Source: Neurospora crassa OR74A (lineage: Eukaryota > Ascomycota > Sordariomycetes > Sordariales > Sordariaceae). From it: DNA of 64,000 nt. The notes beneath the pieces were generated by a model. It saw only the letters and a program-made list of their open reading frames with translations. It did not search any database and had not been told where the DNA came from. Both the position numbers and the translations under genes were made by a program. Shown in pieces: positions 1 through 12,080 of this stretch; within the stretch, counting starts at the first letter, position 1, and each line of letters begins with the position of its first letter. The stretch lies in NCBI RefSeq assembly GCF_000182925.2, contig NC_026504.1:4402001-4466000 (forward strand), in the 5' to 3' direction.

Positions 1-2108
1 AAACCTGGGGGCTCTCGAACTCCCAACCCAAGCGCGGTCTGGCGGTTGACAAGGGTCTTCAGCTTGATGACCACCTCCGACCCCATGCCTGGTGACAAAG
101 TCGAGGCTGCAGGCGGAACTGACACGTCAAGGAGTAGACCCATGTACTCAAAATCGTCGTGTGAGCCCTCCAGCCACGATTTCTCGTCGAAAAGCACATC
201 GCCCTCATTTGCAGCCCAAGACCACGAAGGGGCCTTCGTTCCCGTGGGTGACTTGCGCCATAGAAGGTCAACGGAACGGAAGTTCCTGTACCAGAGAAGA
301 TCAAGGGGCAAGAATTCCTTGAAAGCGCCGGCTTGGGGGATGTATGTGAGCCCCGTATAGTTTTCGACGGCGTCCGCAATTCCAATAATCGCCGCCAATC
401 GGTCAGTGGTGTATGTCAAATTGGTGTCGGTATAGTATAGCAAAAACCGGTTCCAGATGGCACGCAGCTGTCGACTGCGTTTCAGGAAGCTCTTTGCCGC
501 CATGGCTGCCCTTCGCTCATCCTTGATGTCGAATTGAGTTCCCTTGAACTTTTCCTTCCAACTCTGTTCGAAGATTTGGCCGAATTCCCGGAACCCTCTG
601 ACTTTGCTGAATCCCAAAAATCTGGGATTAAAATGGCGTATATGCGGGTCAAGCGCCACAGGCCAGGATTCGGACATTGTTTGTTTTGTACAATGGAAGT
701 ACACCTCGTGGTCGCCGAAAAAGATTGTCCGGGGCGACAACAGAGCCTCTTGGACTACCCAACCTCTTTTGAGAAGAGGAAAGGATCCCACTATCTCTTC
801 AGGGCCTCGACTGAACTTTCGGTTTGATCCTTCGATGAAAGCATAGAGGCGGCTTTCTTTACCATCTGCCTCGTGCAGTCGGCAAGGAAAGGCTACCAAT
901 GGATTTCTTTTCCGGAAACAACCCTCGTCCCCGGCTTGGCCAACCATCGCAATGTTGCATGTCGAGTGCCCGTATACGTTGGTCATGGTGAGTACTTCTC
1001 TCTCCCAGTCCTCTCGAGAGTCTTGGATGATGCACAACGAGTCAATCCACAGATAGCGACAACCGAGTCGCCGTGTTATCGTCATCGCATCGCGGAAATT
1101 CGGGGAGAGCTTCTCTATCGGGATGCCTTGCAGCCATTGGCTCTCATTTTCGGTTGTGAGCTTCTCGGTCACTCCAGTTGCGTGCCATGAGTGGCTGACT
1201 GTCATGTATTGCAGGTCGGGTGAAGATGCGGAAGCCGAGGGGTAGAAAAGGCGAGGTTCCAGCTGCCCGGGACCTTCCCCGATGTCTATCAGCCGGGTCG
1301 GAAGGTCATCAGATCTCGAAATCTCGGGTCCATGATCATTGCATTCATCATGGTTTGTGATGCATTCCCGCAGCCAGGATCGTGCAAATTCAAAGGTCTC
1401 GGGGGCGTCTGTTGATGGCCCGCGAGACAAGTGATATCCCCTTGCCTCCTTGGGAAGAAGAAAATGTGTGTCTGTCACGTCGGTTAAAAACTTGTTAAGA
1501 TGGATGATATGGATGAGTGTAGCATTTGCCTTACCGTTGAGCAAAAGAATGGAAAGGTTGACAGTCAGTTGGCGAGTGCAACCGTAGCGAAACAGGTGGT
1601 CCGCCTCCAAGGGCCCTCCAGTGTATATGAGAGCTGTCCCATCTTCCTCCTTCCAGCCGGCTTGAACACGATAGTATTTCCATTTCTCAACTGTGAGAAT
1701 GCCGAAGCGCATAGACAAGCTATCATTATCAATGATCTCGTCCTGCAACGGCTCGATGCCTACTTTCACCAGTACAGGCCCATGCTCGCGTATTTGAGCC
1801 GCCGACTTTGCCATAGATCCATGTACTATGGTACACATATGACAGCCCGCCTGGCTCGACTTGGCTAGCTCCTCCACGCCTTGGCTGTGGTAAAAGATCT
1901 CGCATCGGCGCCAGTCTTGTCTGCGCTGATCGCCTTCATCCAGTCGACGGAAGCATTCTTGGAGAACTGCAGATTTTTGCACGACTGTTGAGCACCGATC
2001 GCAGAGCTGGTGAGGTGTCACATGGACGGCACTGTTTGCTTTTGCAAGTGGGCCATCCTGGCACGGGCAGTTAGGCGACATTGCCGAATCCATGTCGACC
2101 ACATGCAT
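1..2108 (-). CDS. HET-domain (heterokaryon incompatibility) protein, 3' end beyond the window
   Basis: The minus strand stays open from an ATG at 2108 (a second in-frame ATG lies at 2093) to the left edge, so the C-terminus is missing. The N-terminus has cysteine pairs (NCPC, LCDRC, GCHMC), often seen ahead of HET domains. The HET core (PF06985) is recognisable: YMTVSHSWH near position 1190, then RRLGCRYLWIDSLCIIQD, then a segment starting TNVYGHSTCNIA, followed downstream by RGWVVQEALLSPRTIFF. Family knowledge: HET domains trigger cell death after fusion of unlike fungal cells, and many copies in a genome have unknown triggers. A likely 63-nt intron lies at 1472-1534 (GTAAGG donor, CAG acceptor); its length is a multiple of three, so the frame is open with or without it. 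Family assignment is secure; specificity cannot be read. Confidence 0.9.
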   Translation of the reverse strand, partial: MHVVDMDSAMSPNCPCQDGPLAKANSAVHVTPHQLCDRCSTVVQKSAVLQECFRRLDEGDQRRQDWRRCEIFYHSQGVEELAKSSQAGCHMCTIVHGSMAKSAAQIREHGPVLVKVGIEPLQDEIIDNDSLSMRFGILTVEKWKYYRVQAGWKEEDGTALIYTGGPLEADHLFRYGCTRQLTVNLSILLLNGKANATLIHIIHLNKFLTDVTDTHFLLPKEARGYHLSRGPSTDAPETFEFARSWLRECITNHDECNDHGPEISRSDDLPTRLIDIGEGPGQLEPRLFYPSASASSPDLQYMTVSHSWHATGVTEKLTTENESQWLQGIPIEKLSPNFRDAMTITRRLGCRYLWIDSLCIIQDSREDWEREVLTMTNVYGHSTCNIAMVGQAGDEGCFRKRNPLVAFPCRLHEADGKESRLYAFIEGSNRKFSRGPEEIVGSFPLLKRGWVVQEALLSPRTIFFGDHEVYFHCTKQTMSESWPVALDPHIRHFNPRFLGFSKVRGFREFGQIFEQSWKEKFKGTQFDIKDERRAAMAAKSFLKRSRQLRAIWNRFLLYYTDTNLTYTTDRLAAIIGIADAVENYTGLTYIPQAGAFKEFLPLDLLWYRNFRSVDLLWRKSPTGTKAPSWSWAANEGDVLFDEKSWLEGSHDDFEYMGLLLDVSVPPAASTLSPGMGSEVVIKLKTLVNRQTALGLGVREPPG

Positions 2109-2696
2109 AACGTCTGGTGAGAGTCTTGTGTGTGTGTGGCGAAGAGTCGGAACAAAGAATGTATACTAAGAAGACAGCGGCGATTCAAAGGGGTTGTCGG
2201 ATGTAAATAGTTGGATGGATGACGAAGGCGGTTGTTGTTTTCCGCCCGCGAGCCTCGCTGTCACTGAATACCGGGAAGAAGGGGGCCACTGTTTGGGCTG
2301 CGCGAACAGCGTCATACCCAGGCTTGCCAGGGCCCAGATGCATCTCTTGACAGGGATGCGACGTTGGCCGTAGCTCACAATAACAATAACAACGGAAAAT
2401 GGGGAAACGCAACAGACAAAAATAATTACGATGAACACAAAACTGGGAAAAGGGAATTATAAAAACAAATTGCGAGAGAGCAAAAAAGCAACCCAAAAGG
2501 GCCCCAACTCGGTTCCAGCCTTACCAGCCCAAAACCACGTCAGCTGATGAAAGGAGAGGAGAAGAGAGATCCAAGAAGGGAATGCCAGCGCGTCTGCATT
2601 GCTAAGAATACTACCTGTCAACCACAGCATGTCGTGTAGTTGATCTAAAGGGGCAGCGGACAGCGACCCTCTCCAAGAAGCGCAAACCCAATAACA
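2109..2696. other. Intergenic: HET gene promoter and ctf18 3' flank
   Basis: No supported coding region. The part near 2109 must hold the promoter and leader of the HET gene; the part near 2697 is the 3' flank of ctf18, which reads in the same direction. No distinct motif stands out. Confidence 0.5.
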
Positions 2697-5600
2697 TCAG
2701 AACCCTCTCATGAACTCCTCCAACGAGATCGGTTTCCGAACAGCATTATTGATCCCTTCGTGATAGGTGACCCACACCCTGATGTCCTTCTCATCACCAG
2801 CCACGTCGCTTCTCCCCTTCCTCTTGCTTTCCTTACCATCGCCCCCGCCAGCGGCAGCGGCAGCGGTAGCATTCCCCTTCTTCTCACCCAACACAATCAC
2901 ACGGCCAAAGAAGTCTCTTTTAACTTCCTTTTGATCGGCCACCATTGCCGTATTTTCCTTGTTAGCGTTAAAGTCCATGGCGTTGAAAGGAGCAGCAGCC
3001 GCGTGAGGCTTGAAGGTAGAGTTAGCAGTCTGCCCGTTGTTCATGCGCGCTTGCCTGGCGGCGTTCTCGCGTATTGCGATGGTCTTTTGCAGCTCTTGGT
3101 CTAGAACTTGGCGGACTGCATATCGCGTTGGCGCTTGGGAGGCTAGGACGAGGGCGCCCGCTGTCTCAAAGGTTGCGAGCGTGTCGAGGTCTCTGTTTCG
3201 TTGAACACCAAGTTAGCACCAATTAAAAAGAAACAAGAAAGAAAAAAGCGATTGTGTACTCACGGTTCCATGCGATAAACCCATTGTGTCCGGTACTGTT
3301 GCCCAACTGCTGGATCCGGCTCAATCTTGCCCTTTTGCAAAGCGACGCCAACCTCAGCTAGTATTTGAGCCGCTCTCCTGACCATAGCCTTCTCGCCTTC
3401 CCTCCTCACACTCGCTACCGCCCCGCTCTTGTCGCTGCCACCGACTACGACGGGCTTCACATCGGGAGACACCAGACGGACCAGATATGGCAGGAAATAC
3501 GTGGAGATATCCTCGGGGCTACGGAACAGACGGTAAAGACTAGGAGGTAGTTGCCCTTGTAGTCCCTGCAACGCTGCTCTGTTCACCTTCTCGGCCTCGT
3601 GTGCCTCAAAGTTTGCTCTTGGACCGCTAAAGGGCAACGGAGGTGCTTCGGCTTCTTCCATCATGTCACCCCATTTCCTTTCGGTGTTCTGAGGCTGATG
3701 TCGTTTAGGGGAGGCGAACAAGTGATGACATGCTAACGGTGGCTGGGAGATGTATTGGCCTAGCTCCCATTCCTGGCTGGAGTACAGCCTCGTTGAACAT
3801 GTATCGTGGAAGTGCATCCACTCATACGCCGAGTCAGGCTTGGTGAGGAAGGAGTCGTCATTGAACTCGCGGTTGGGATACTCGCTGAAGATCTCGGTCA
3901 TGATACGGTCGACCTCGCCGCTCGTGTCAATCATCTCCCTTAACCGCGCCATGGCGTACTTCTTCCGCTGCTCTGAAAAACCGAGCTGTGTCTGTGGTTG
4001 TTCGTGCTTTGCATACTTTGGCTGCTCAGCTTGTGATAGAAGTGGCGTGGGGAAGCCACCGCCTTCCTGGAAAATACGGTTCACAATCTCTTTGACGCCA
4101 CCGCGACCTAGACCGCGGGCACCTCCACCACCGTGAGCGAGATCGTGGACGATGTTCTGGTCAATCCACTGCCTTGTAAGAACCGGCGTGCTGGTAATGG
4201 TTGCGCGTAACCTGCCGGCAACCCACTCTCCTACGACCATAATGCCGCGGAGATCACCCTCGGCATTGCCCTCGGCTCCTCGCTTGGCATCGATACCACT
4301 GGTCATTCCCCATGCGGCCTCACAGAGCTTGCGCGCAGCATCCTTTTCGCATGGGATACCCTCCTTCTCAAAGACTGTCTTGAGACGAGTGACCACTGCC
4401 TCTACAGAGGGCTTGCCTACATGAATGATTTCAGCAAGGCCTGATTGGCGTAGCGGCCGAAGCGATGGGTGATAAACATCGTTACAGATCAGGATAAGAG
4501 GTCTCATCTGTCTGAAGTCATCCCCCTTCTTCTTTTTCCGGCCAGCGGCAGAAGAGGCCCCGGCCCCAGAACTGTTTTTTTGGTCAAGGAGCACCAGGTC
4601 GATCAAGGCTTTGACGAAACCGCCCTCGCCAGACCCTCCCGAGCCACTAACGACACCATCGACTTCATCAACTACCACACATACCGGTCGAGCGATCTTC
4701 TGCTGTTTGCCCGTCTCGGGCTTCTTGTTTTCTACCGTCTTGACTGACTCCGTTCCGAGACTTGTCCGGATGCGCCCTTTGACCACATCCTTGCTTCGGT
4801 CGTCACTGGCATTGATCTCCAAAACCTCATAGCCGGCTTGTCGCGCGCATACGTGTGCTAGTGTCGTTTTCCCCAAACCCGGCGGGCCCGTCAACATGAG
4901 GATTTTCCGGTGTGGTTTTTCCTCCTCTGGCTGCTGCTGCTGTTGCCCTTGTACGCCACGTCGCCGTGTAGGCTTACTTTTCACCGAATGTGGAAATACT
5001 ATTGGATCCCATCGCTTTAGCCAGCGAAGCACCTGCCTGTTGGTCAAGTCATCGCCGACGAGGTCCATGAATGTTCGGGCACGGTATTTTTCTGTCCATA
5101 ATAGGCTCTTTTTCTGCTTCTTGGTGTTTGTTGTGTGTTCTTCGACCGATCGCACAGGTCTGTCTGGGTTTGTTGGAGGGGTGATGGGAGCCGTGGCGGC
5201 CACTTTGTGCGCCTCGGCAATCTCCTTTGTTGCGTTGTCGATAAGTTCGTGGATGTCAATTCCGTAATAGCTCTTTTTGGCTCGGCCTTCTTTTGTGCGC
5301 GATCTTGCTGCTACCATTGTCTCGTAGGAGACTGGTGTTGTCGGTTTGCGCTCCCGGAGAGGAATGGATTTGCCGGAACATGTCGAGATGCGGTAGGACG
5401 GTGTGTTGAGGAAGTCGCTGAGCAGAGTCGCAGGGAGTGCCGAGGCTGTTGTCCTTGTGCCGAATAGGCGCTCGTAACGTTCGGTTTCTTCCTCGGGGTC
5501 TTCATCGATCGCTAGCTGGCTGAGAAGCGGGGGCTCGGTTGTCTGGGTATCTGTCTGGATATCGTGCTGTAGCATTCGTCGCTTACGGGATCGTTCCAGA

Positions 5601-5761
5601 GAAACCTTGTCATTGTCGTCGGATTCGGAGTCATCGTCGGCAAGGAAGCCACCCAGAGCACGGGGTTTTGCGGACTTTGTGCCATCGGAGTCGCGAGGTC
5701 GTTTTGCGGTTGGGGGGGGAGGGCTGGAGGGGAATGCGATGGGTGACGAGGGCGGTAGCAT
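2697..5761 (-). CDS. ctf18: Chromosome transmission fidelity protein 18 (Ctf18), alternative clamp-loader large subunit
   Basis: Two exons, 3264-5761 and 2697-3192, joined across a 71-nt intron (3193-3263, GTGAGT donor, TGCTAAC branch, CAG acceptor), give 997 aa. After an acidic, low-complexity N-terminus, the RFC box (LLWTEKYRARTFMDLVGDD, about 221-239) leads into an AAA+ module with Walker A GPPGLGKTT (292-300), an INASDDRS motif and Walker B VCVVVDEVDG (360-369). The last exon carries the diagnostic Ctf18 tail, DFFGR followed by a segment ending NNAVRKPISLEEF, which in the family binds Ctf8 and Dcc1. Role by homology: the Ctf18-RFC complex loads PCNA and supports sister-chromatid cohesion and the replication checkpoint in the nucleus. 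The ATG at 5761 is the only good start and gives a length normal for fungal Ctf18. Confidence 0.95.
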
Positions 5762-5854
5762 CGTTAATTCGATCAGTGTCTGATTTTGATAGCAGAAAAT
5801 GCATATATCAAGGGACAGTTCGCCGAAATCAAACTCTCGTAAACCGCGAAGAAG

Positions 5855-6028
5855 ATGGCGAAGCTCGCATTGCCCTATCGTTCACTGGGTGATTATGGGG
5901 AAGCCCAGCTATCAGACGCGTCTTTGCTAGTGGATTTGCGAGCAACCGCGTCTCAATTAGAGAACGCTGTTCATGGGTCTTGGCATCAATGGGTCTGTGC
6001 ATATCTGTTCAACCAGGAGCCCCTTTAG
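5855..6028 (+). CDS. Possible 57-aa small protein, divergent from ctf18
   Basis: An ATG-to-TAG frame of 57 aa starts 93 bp upstream of the ctf18 start, on the opposite strand. The start context (AAG before ATG, G after) is good. The product begins MAKLALPYRSLGDYG and continues with an amphipathic stretch (LSDASLLVDLRATASQLENA) and a tryptophan-containing C-terminus. It has no motif I recognise. The amino-acid pattern looks more protein-like than neighbouring chance frames, but at this size that is weak evidence. It could instead be the first exon of a longer gene or a leader fragment. Confidence 0.3.
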   Translation: MAKLALPYRSLGDYGEAQLSDASLLVDLRATASQLENAVHGSWHQWVCAYLFNQEPL

Positions 6029-9000
6029 CAGCCAGAACAGGTTGGAGAGCTCTGGAGTAAGGGAATATGCTTTTTTGAAGCTTGAAACAGGACGGTACAA
6101 TAGGAGATTTGGTGCCAGACAGTCTGAGGGAATTGATCAGTTTAACAGGTAAAAACGTAGGTATCAAAGCCAGAGTGTATGAACAGACAGTTAGTAAGGT
6201 ACTTGTACCAGTACGTACCTCTAAAGCGGTACCACTTCACCTTTCGGTTCTTATCGGCGATAAGGAGACAGCAGCATGTATCGAAGCGCGATGATGCAGT
6301 GCTTCTAGCCTTTTCACCCTTTCCTTCAACTGCGCTACGCATTTGAATGGGCTCATTCATTCGCTGTACTTCCAGTCTCTCTTCACATCTTGGTAGCCTT
6401 TTTTTAGTTTGAGATCCATGGGGCAATGGGCAGGGTCTTCCTTATGCCCAGCAGCAGCATGCCGGCACAACCAACAGCCGACTGCTCTTTCACGACACTC
6501 CTGTCCAGCGTTTGGCCAAAGCAGGACAGAGAAACCCCGATGAAATGATCGTCGAGGAGAGATCTGGCATTACTGACTTGGTACTTGATGCTATGCACAT
6601 CACCCCATCAATTTCCGCACCAGCTACGCCTCGGACTTCGCAGCCAAGCTAGGCCCCAAACCTTGGTTGTCAACACCTGGTTGTTCTGGGAGAACCAAGA
6701 GCGTTGTGTAATATGTGGTAAAGTAATGCGATCTATTCCTAGGAAGTTGAGAGATTCTAACACGGTATATCAGGATCAATTGGGAAGCTGAGCACTTTCG
6801 AATTACCCCTTGGTGTGCCTCTCGAGTCAGCTTCTCGTGCGATTCATCGAGGCGTCCGCTTGGAGCAGTCTAGAGAGGTGCTTCCTGGCAAAGTTGTCCT
6901 GGAGTTACGGTTTCCGTCTCTTCTTGGGCCTTGTCACGAAAAGAATGCTCACCATATCGTCAGTGGCTGGGCCCTTGGCCATCTGATCCTGCCAACCCAC
7001 CCGGTGCTTGACCGTCAAGTGGCAAGGCTGTCAAATCTTGACAAATGCTATCAGCAACCCTGCCGCGGTTCTAGTCTCGAGCTCGACAGAGGTCCATACA
7101 TTCCATCAAATTCCCAACAAGGTTGGATCGCGGCGCTGGAGCTTTTGCTCGCTCGGTTTGCTTTTCCAATCCCTCACCATTTGCTTCCATATTTCGCCTC
7201 CCTAATCAAGCCTTGGGCCCTTCTCACGACAGACTTTATTGATAAGGCGGAAAATGCGGGAAAACTGAGGATAAGGAGCAGCTTCATCCCATATCATCAG
7301 GCCTCCGGGACACGGTTGTCAGATTATCAATGACCTAGTGGTCGGGGAGATTCAGAAAGCCCCGAGCCTGGACGAACGGGGTTCAACATCAACCACATGA
7401 CTGTTGCCTAGGGCCCCTGCTCGCAAGAGGAGATCTCCTCGTTCTATGATATCCATCTGAAGTTCATCGGCACCGCCCGGCATCGCCGCAAAACATCGCC
7501 CCGTTGGTGTCATGTGGTTTCGTTTGCCGTACACTTCACTCAGTTCTAGGCGTCATTCTGTTCGATTGACAGGTGGGATAGCCGGCTGGCTGGCTGTTAG
7601 AGGCATGTGAAATACTTTGAACTTCCAGTCATGCACCGCTTTCTGGGCGTTTCCCTCCTTTGCTCCAGTTCTCGTCCTTGCACGAGGACGATCTTTGGCT
7701 ACCTGCGTTCGTGCCCGAGTCAAGCATTTAAACCTTGCCGGATTATCGTTTCTTGAAAAAACACTGATCCAACGAAACGTTTGCAGCAAAAGTCATGCCT
7801 TCTAACTTTGCGCAGCCGAGATTTGACATTCAAACAACTCATAACCTTTCGAAGATAAGGTGTACATGTGATCATTTCTACTGACCTGAGCAACAATCCC
7901 TCGATATCTCGAAGCAACACTCTCTGTGCAATCTGGATTTATACCGATCATTCGACCGCACTCGCTATCTCCAGCAAGTCTAGAAAAGAACGTGCTCAGC
8001 GTTGCTCGTCAGCTCTTACCAAGCCAAACCCAAGTACGCTTGTCTCGAGACATGGTGCTCATACTGGCTTACACCAAACAAAGTAACTCGTCTACAAATA
8101 CTGGCCCTGGCCCCGGGTTTACCAGCCAGTCGGAAATTATCAACCAATAATTCATTGAGACCTTGTGAGTAGTATATTTTAAGAATCCCTTCCCAGGAAT
8201 AGTTTCCTCAGACAACATCGGATTCATTTCCGTGGGATCATTGCACAGAGCAGAGTAGGGAACATTCAACCTCACCAAGCTTTCTTCACTCGCCACCCTC
8301 CGCTCTCGCACCTAGCACCCCCACGTGCCGGCGCGACGTGACATCCGTCTTCGGCCTTTACTGAAAGTCATCAGGAGAAGAGTACAAGGGGTGAGAGAAA
8401 GGGGAAGGCCAATTCATATACAACAATAATAGAATCTGGTGGCTGCTCATCCGGATGAACAAAAAGAGACTAACTTTAGAAGACTCACAGAAAAACACAG
8501 GCGGCGGTGCTGAATAAAGACGGCGCCACCCTCAACACAGGTGACCCAGCATAGGCCATCAGGGACAACAGACGGTGTGCGGACAGGAGGACAGAGGACA
8601 GACGACACAAGCTCGTGCCATCGTCACAGTTGAACAGCACACACACGCAGTCCACAGACAGACACGCAGCTTGAGCATTATCAAGGTTAGTCTGCCGACC
8701 TATCACCTACTGCTACTGCTGTCTATGAACCTACCCGTAAGGGCAATACGAACAACCGGACACCAGCCAGCCTCCTGCCAGTCCATTAAAATAGCGGAGG
8801 GAATCACTGGCCGTAAGCAAACAAACTAAGCACTCCCACTTCCACCAGAGTAAGGAGTAGAAACCTAAGTAGGAACCCTACGTCCTACTCACCACATCAA
8901 ACCTCTTGACTTCTACGCACCTCACAGGCGCCGTACAGCCACATTACCCTCTTACAAACGAAACAAGGGACACAAGGAAGAAGCGCGTGTACGTGGTGCG

Positions 9001-10496
9001 GCTAACTCACCTCTAATATTCTTTCCCGTCCTTCTTCCTTCCTGATCTCATTACCCTTCTTTCAACAACCTCTTTTCATTCCCCGCTCATCGTACTTTTC
9101 CTTTTTAACGTTATCCTGGCCCCTGTAACTTTTAGTTCATCACACACAGTCGCAGTCTCTCACTCACGACTAGCCACTTCCCTTACACCAACCAAAATTC
9201 CACCCGTCCCGCGTGTAACGGCGGAGCACGCAAGAGAGAAAATACGGATATCCGTGAAGTAACCTTTGACCTACAGTACCAACCAGAGAAATACTAATCC
9301 GGTCAAAAACACAGTCATCAACTTCACCAACAAGCGAGTAGGGAAAACCGAACGAACGGGGTAGGCGCACAACCAAGTAACGAACAAAAGGGGCAAAATA
9401 TCCGCCACTTCACCCAGCCCTATCTTGTCCCATTACCCCATCGTTCGTGCTCACTAGTCACCTAGCCGTGCAAGTCGAACCGGACCGCTACCCCCCTTTT
9501 ATCACCACCTACCTGTTGGACAAGAAGAAATTTCCATATCGAACACCGATCGCCGCCGAGTGAATAACCCATAGCCCGACGAGTGAAGCATACATACAAA
9601 CGAGCGCGCCTTCAATCGCTGGTATTTTGTCCCCTTCGAGGCCCCCCGTCGTTTTTTCCCAACGAAGGTTGTGGTCGGTGGTATCATTACGGCCATCATT
9701 TCGCCCATCGACGCACGCACGCATTCCACATCAACGAAAAGCAGCGGGTTAAAAGGGGTTGACTCAGCCCCCTTCAAACACACATTACCGGGGGCTCGTC
9801 AATTACAATATATCCCGGTGGATGGGCCATAGCAGGCTGCAGACGTGAGCCACAAATCTATTTCTCCAAGGGGTATTTAATTGAGGAAATTGTTCCCCTC
9901 TTTGGCTGAATAAGGAACAATATCCTAATCAAGGCAGGATCAAGTTTGTAGATATCGGATCCCGACACGGACTACCATCCCCATCACGATTGTCGTCGGC
10001 CATATCCACACATAGCAGCAGAATACGGGGAAATCCACGACACATACACACACACACACACACTTGCGCAGCCAAGATTAACATCCAATTCTTGGACAAG
10101 GCAGGAAAACACATAACAGTACTCCGTTTTGCACAACCATATCCATTCTTAACTTCCAACAGTCGGGCTGTATACGCTGTATACGGTTCCCTCCACGGAA
10201 TATTATCAAGAAGGCGTAACAGTCGCGGTTGCGCACAAACATCGTTGGAGCTTGTGGCCGGACTTGCCGTCCTTGACAAATCAAGCCAAATCTCGTATGC
10301 TACTACTTCCTTCTTCCTTTTCTACTCCATAGTGCCAAAGCCCTTTTGTTGTTCGAGCCTTTAGTATCCACTGTACAAGGCCGGCCAGTATATTGCACGC
10401 TTGTGACCTCCGTGGAGAAACTAACAAGCAGTAACAAAGTAGTCCTTAGGTAGCCCTCGAACGCCCGTCGTGCATGTAGCGACCAGTAGGTGGTGG
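6029..10496. other. 4.5-kb gene-poor stretch upstream of the bZIP-like gene
   Basis: Several short frames occur but none shows a motif, splice-consistent continuation or convincing composition. The last 1-2 kb has pyrimidine-rich tracts (around 9010-9110) and is the likely promoter and long leader of the gene at 10497. Unusually long for a fungal intergenic region. Confidence 0.45.
10044..10064. repeat. (CA)n microsatellite
   Basis: A run of about ten CA units with one early interruption (ACACATACACAC...) in the presumed leader or promoter of the bZIP-like gene. Confidence 0.85.
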
Positions 10497-12080
10497 ATGA
10501 CGACAGCGAACCAGGGAACTCCCGATTTTCGGGACCAAGAAGACGGAGGCGAAGGCCAGCCACGGCAAGGTGGAAAGAGTGGACCACTCGGTCCACGACC
10601 AGGCTCGGGCGTCAACAAGCGAACGACCAAAGCCTCTGCCAAGGGTGGACGAGCAAAGAAGTCCCTTTTGAGACGTTCCCTCGACCCTGACAACAACAAC
10701 AACAACAACAACATGAATCCAAACATTCCGTTTGTCTCCACGCCGGCAGACACTCCATCGCCCTTTCCTGAACCGACGCCCCTGCAGAGCGATGCTGATG
10801 CCAAGTATGAAGGAGAGCGTGCACGCAACAACCAGTCGGCAAAACGCTCCCGTATTCGCAAGGCCCTTTACGTTGTCGAACTGGACAATGCCGTTACTGG
10901 ATATGAGTACAACTTCAAACTCTTTTACAAGATGTACAAGGAGGCCAAGCAGAAACTAATCGATCATGGTCTGGGAGGCGATCTTCCCCCTGACCCGCCC
11001 ATCTGGGTCCGAAAGCCAATCCCGGTAGGTCAGGATGTCGACACACAAGAATACCGCAAGAAGCTTGAGACCGCGGTAGAGAGTGGGGAGCTCGTCCCGC
11101 TCGGACTCGACTTTGCTGAGTCGGTGGCCCTTCAGGTTGGCAAGACAACGGGATCAGCGCAACAGACAGAGGAAGCCAAGGCGTTACAAGACGCAAAGGA
11201 TAAGTACGAAAAGACAGTCAAACAGGAGGATAAGTACGCCGAGGAGTTGCAGGACATGGAGAAGAAAATGCAGGAACTGCAACACAAGCTTTGGGAGGTC
11301 CAACATAACCGACAATCACTGGGGAACGTGGTGGACAGGTATCAGGCAAGGGTATCTGGACAACTGGGCGAGAACAATGCGGGCCCGTCTACTCTCCAGG
11401 GCAATGGTACGAATCTACCCTACAGGCCGCCTGTGCCGGAGACTGCTCATCTTCCCCAGCGACTTCAGAAAATGGCCTCGCAAGGCCGGAAGGAACGTAC
11501 GCTCGAGGAACTTGCAGCGTCATGGCCGGTGCGATCCTGTCTTGAGAATCCTCAGATGGCGATGGAGATGGACCAGAACCCAAGTGAGGCCAAATTGGAG
11601 CAGGCTGAGGACGCTCGACTTGATGGTCTTCCTGTGCCAACATTCGACGGATATCACCATCAAAGTCAGCAACAGCAGGCCAACCCCAACCATCCCACAA
11701 ATCCAAGTTTCGCTCAGTGGTGCCAGGCCCAGGGTGAACCTAGCTTTCTTGATTATTCCAATGCTTCTGGAAATCCGGATGCGGTTTCCGCTGGCAACTT
11801 CAATGAGTATCCCTGGCCAGGCGAGGGTGTCGACTTCACTGGAGGAGAGTCACACTTTATGATTAGTGACGATCATCTGCCAGGGACGGGCCACGATGCG
11901 GTACTCCCAAGCACATCTCAACCACTCTCGCCGAGTATTTGCTTTGCCGATCTTCACCTGAGTCCAGAAATGGGTAATATGTTTATGGATACGGGCGAGC
12001 AAAGCTCCGGCGATCCGAACCATGGAAACTATCACGGATCATATGGTCAGCAGACGGATCAGTTCAACCAGTTCTACTGA
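10497..12080 (+). CDS. bZIP-like protein with degenerate zipper and separate coiled coil, probable nuclear regulator
   Basis: Single exon, 527 aa, from the first in-frame ATG at 10497 (the frame is open further upstream, but without an ATG). Residues about 108-129 read ERARNNQSAKRSRIRK and onward, matching the bZIP basic region: Asn111, seven residues, Arg119, nine residues, then Leu129. The following heptad positions are Tyr and Phe instead of Leu, so the zipper is atypical. A second, strongly charged helical segment at about 225-280 (EEAKALQDAKDKYEK onward) should form a coiled coil. The N-terminus is basic with an Asn run encoded by (AAC)n near 10690-10713; the C-terminal 200 residues are Gln/Asn/Pro/Gly-rich and acidic, as in activation domains. 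DNA binding and nuclear location are inferred. I do not recognise a named orthologue. Confidence 0.8.
   Translation: MTTANQGTPDFRDQEDGGEGQPRQGGKSGPLGPRPGSGVNKRTTKASAKGGRAKKSLLRRSLDPDNNNNNNNMNPNIPFVSTPADTPSPFPEPTPLQSDADAKYEGERARNNQSAKRSRIRKALYVVELDNAVTGYEYNFKLFYKMYKEAKQKLIDHGLGGDLPPDPPIWVRKPIPVGQDVDTQEYRKKLETAVESGELVPLGLDFAESVALQVGKTTGSAQQTEEAKALQDAKDKYEKTVKQEDKYAEELQDMEKKMQELQHKLWEVQHNRQSLGNVVDRYQARVSGQLGENNAGPSTLQGNGTNLPYRPPVPETAHLPQRLQKMASQGRKERTLEELAASWPVRSCLENPQMAMEMDQNPSEAKLEQAEDARLDGLPVPTFDGYHHQSQQQQANPNHPTNPSFAQWCQAQGEPSFLDYSNASGNPDAVSAGNFNEYPWPGEGVDFTGGESHFMISDDHLPGTGHDAVLPSTSQPLSPSICFADLHLSPEMGNMFMDTGEQSSGDPNHGNYHGSYGQQTDQFNQFY

Noticed and set aside
6815-7333. 172-aa frame on plus
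   Set aside because: No ATG in a good context, no domain, no splice-linked neighbours; composition resembles chance frames nearby.
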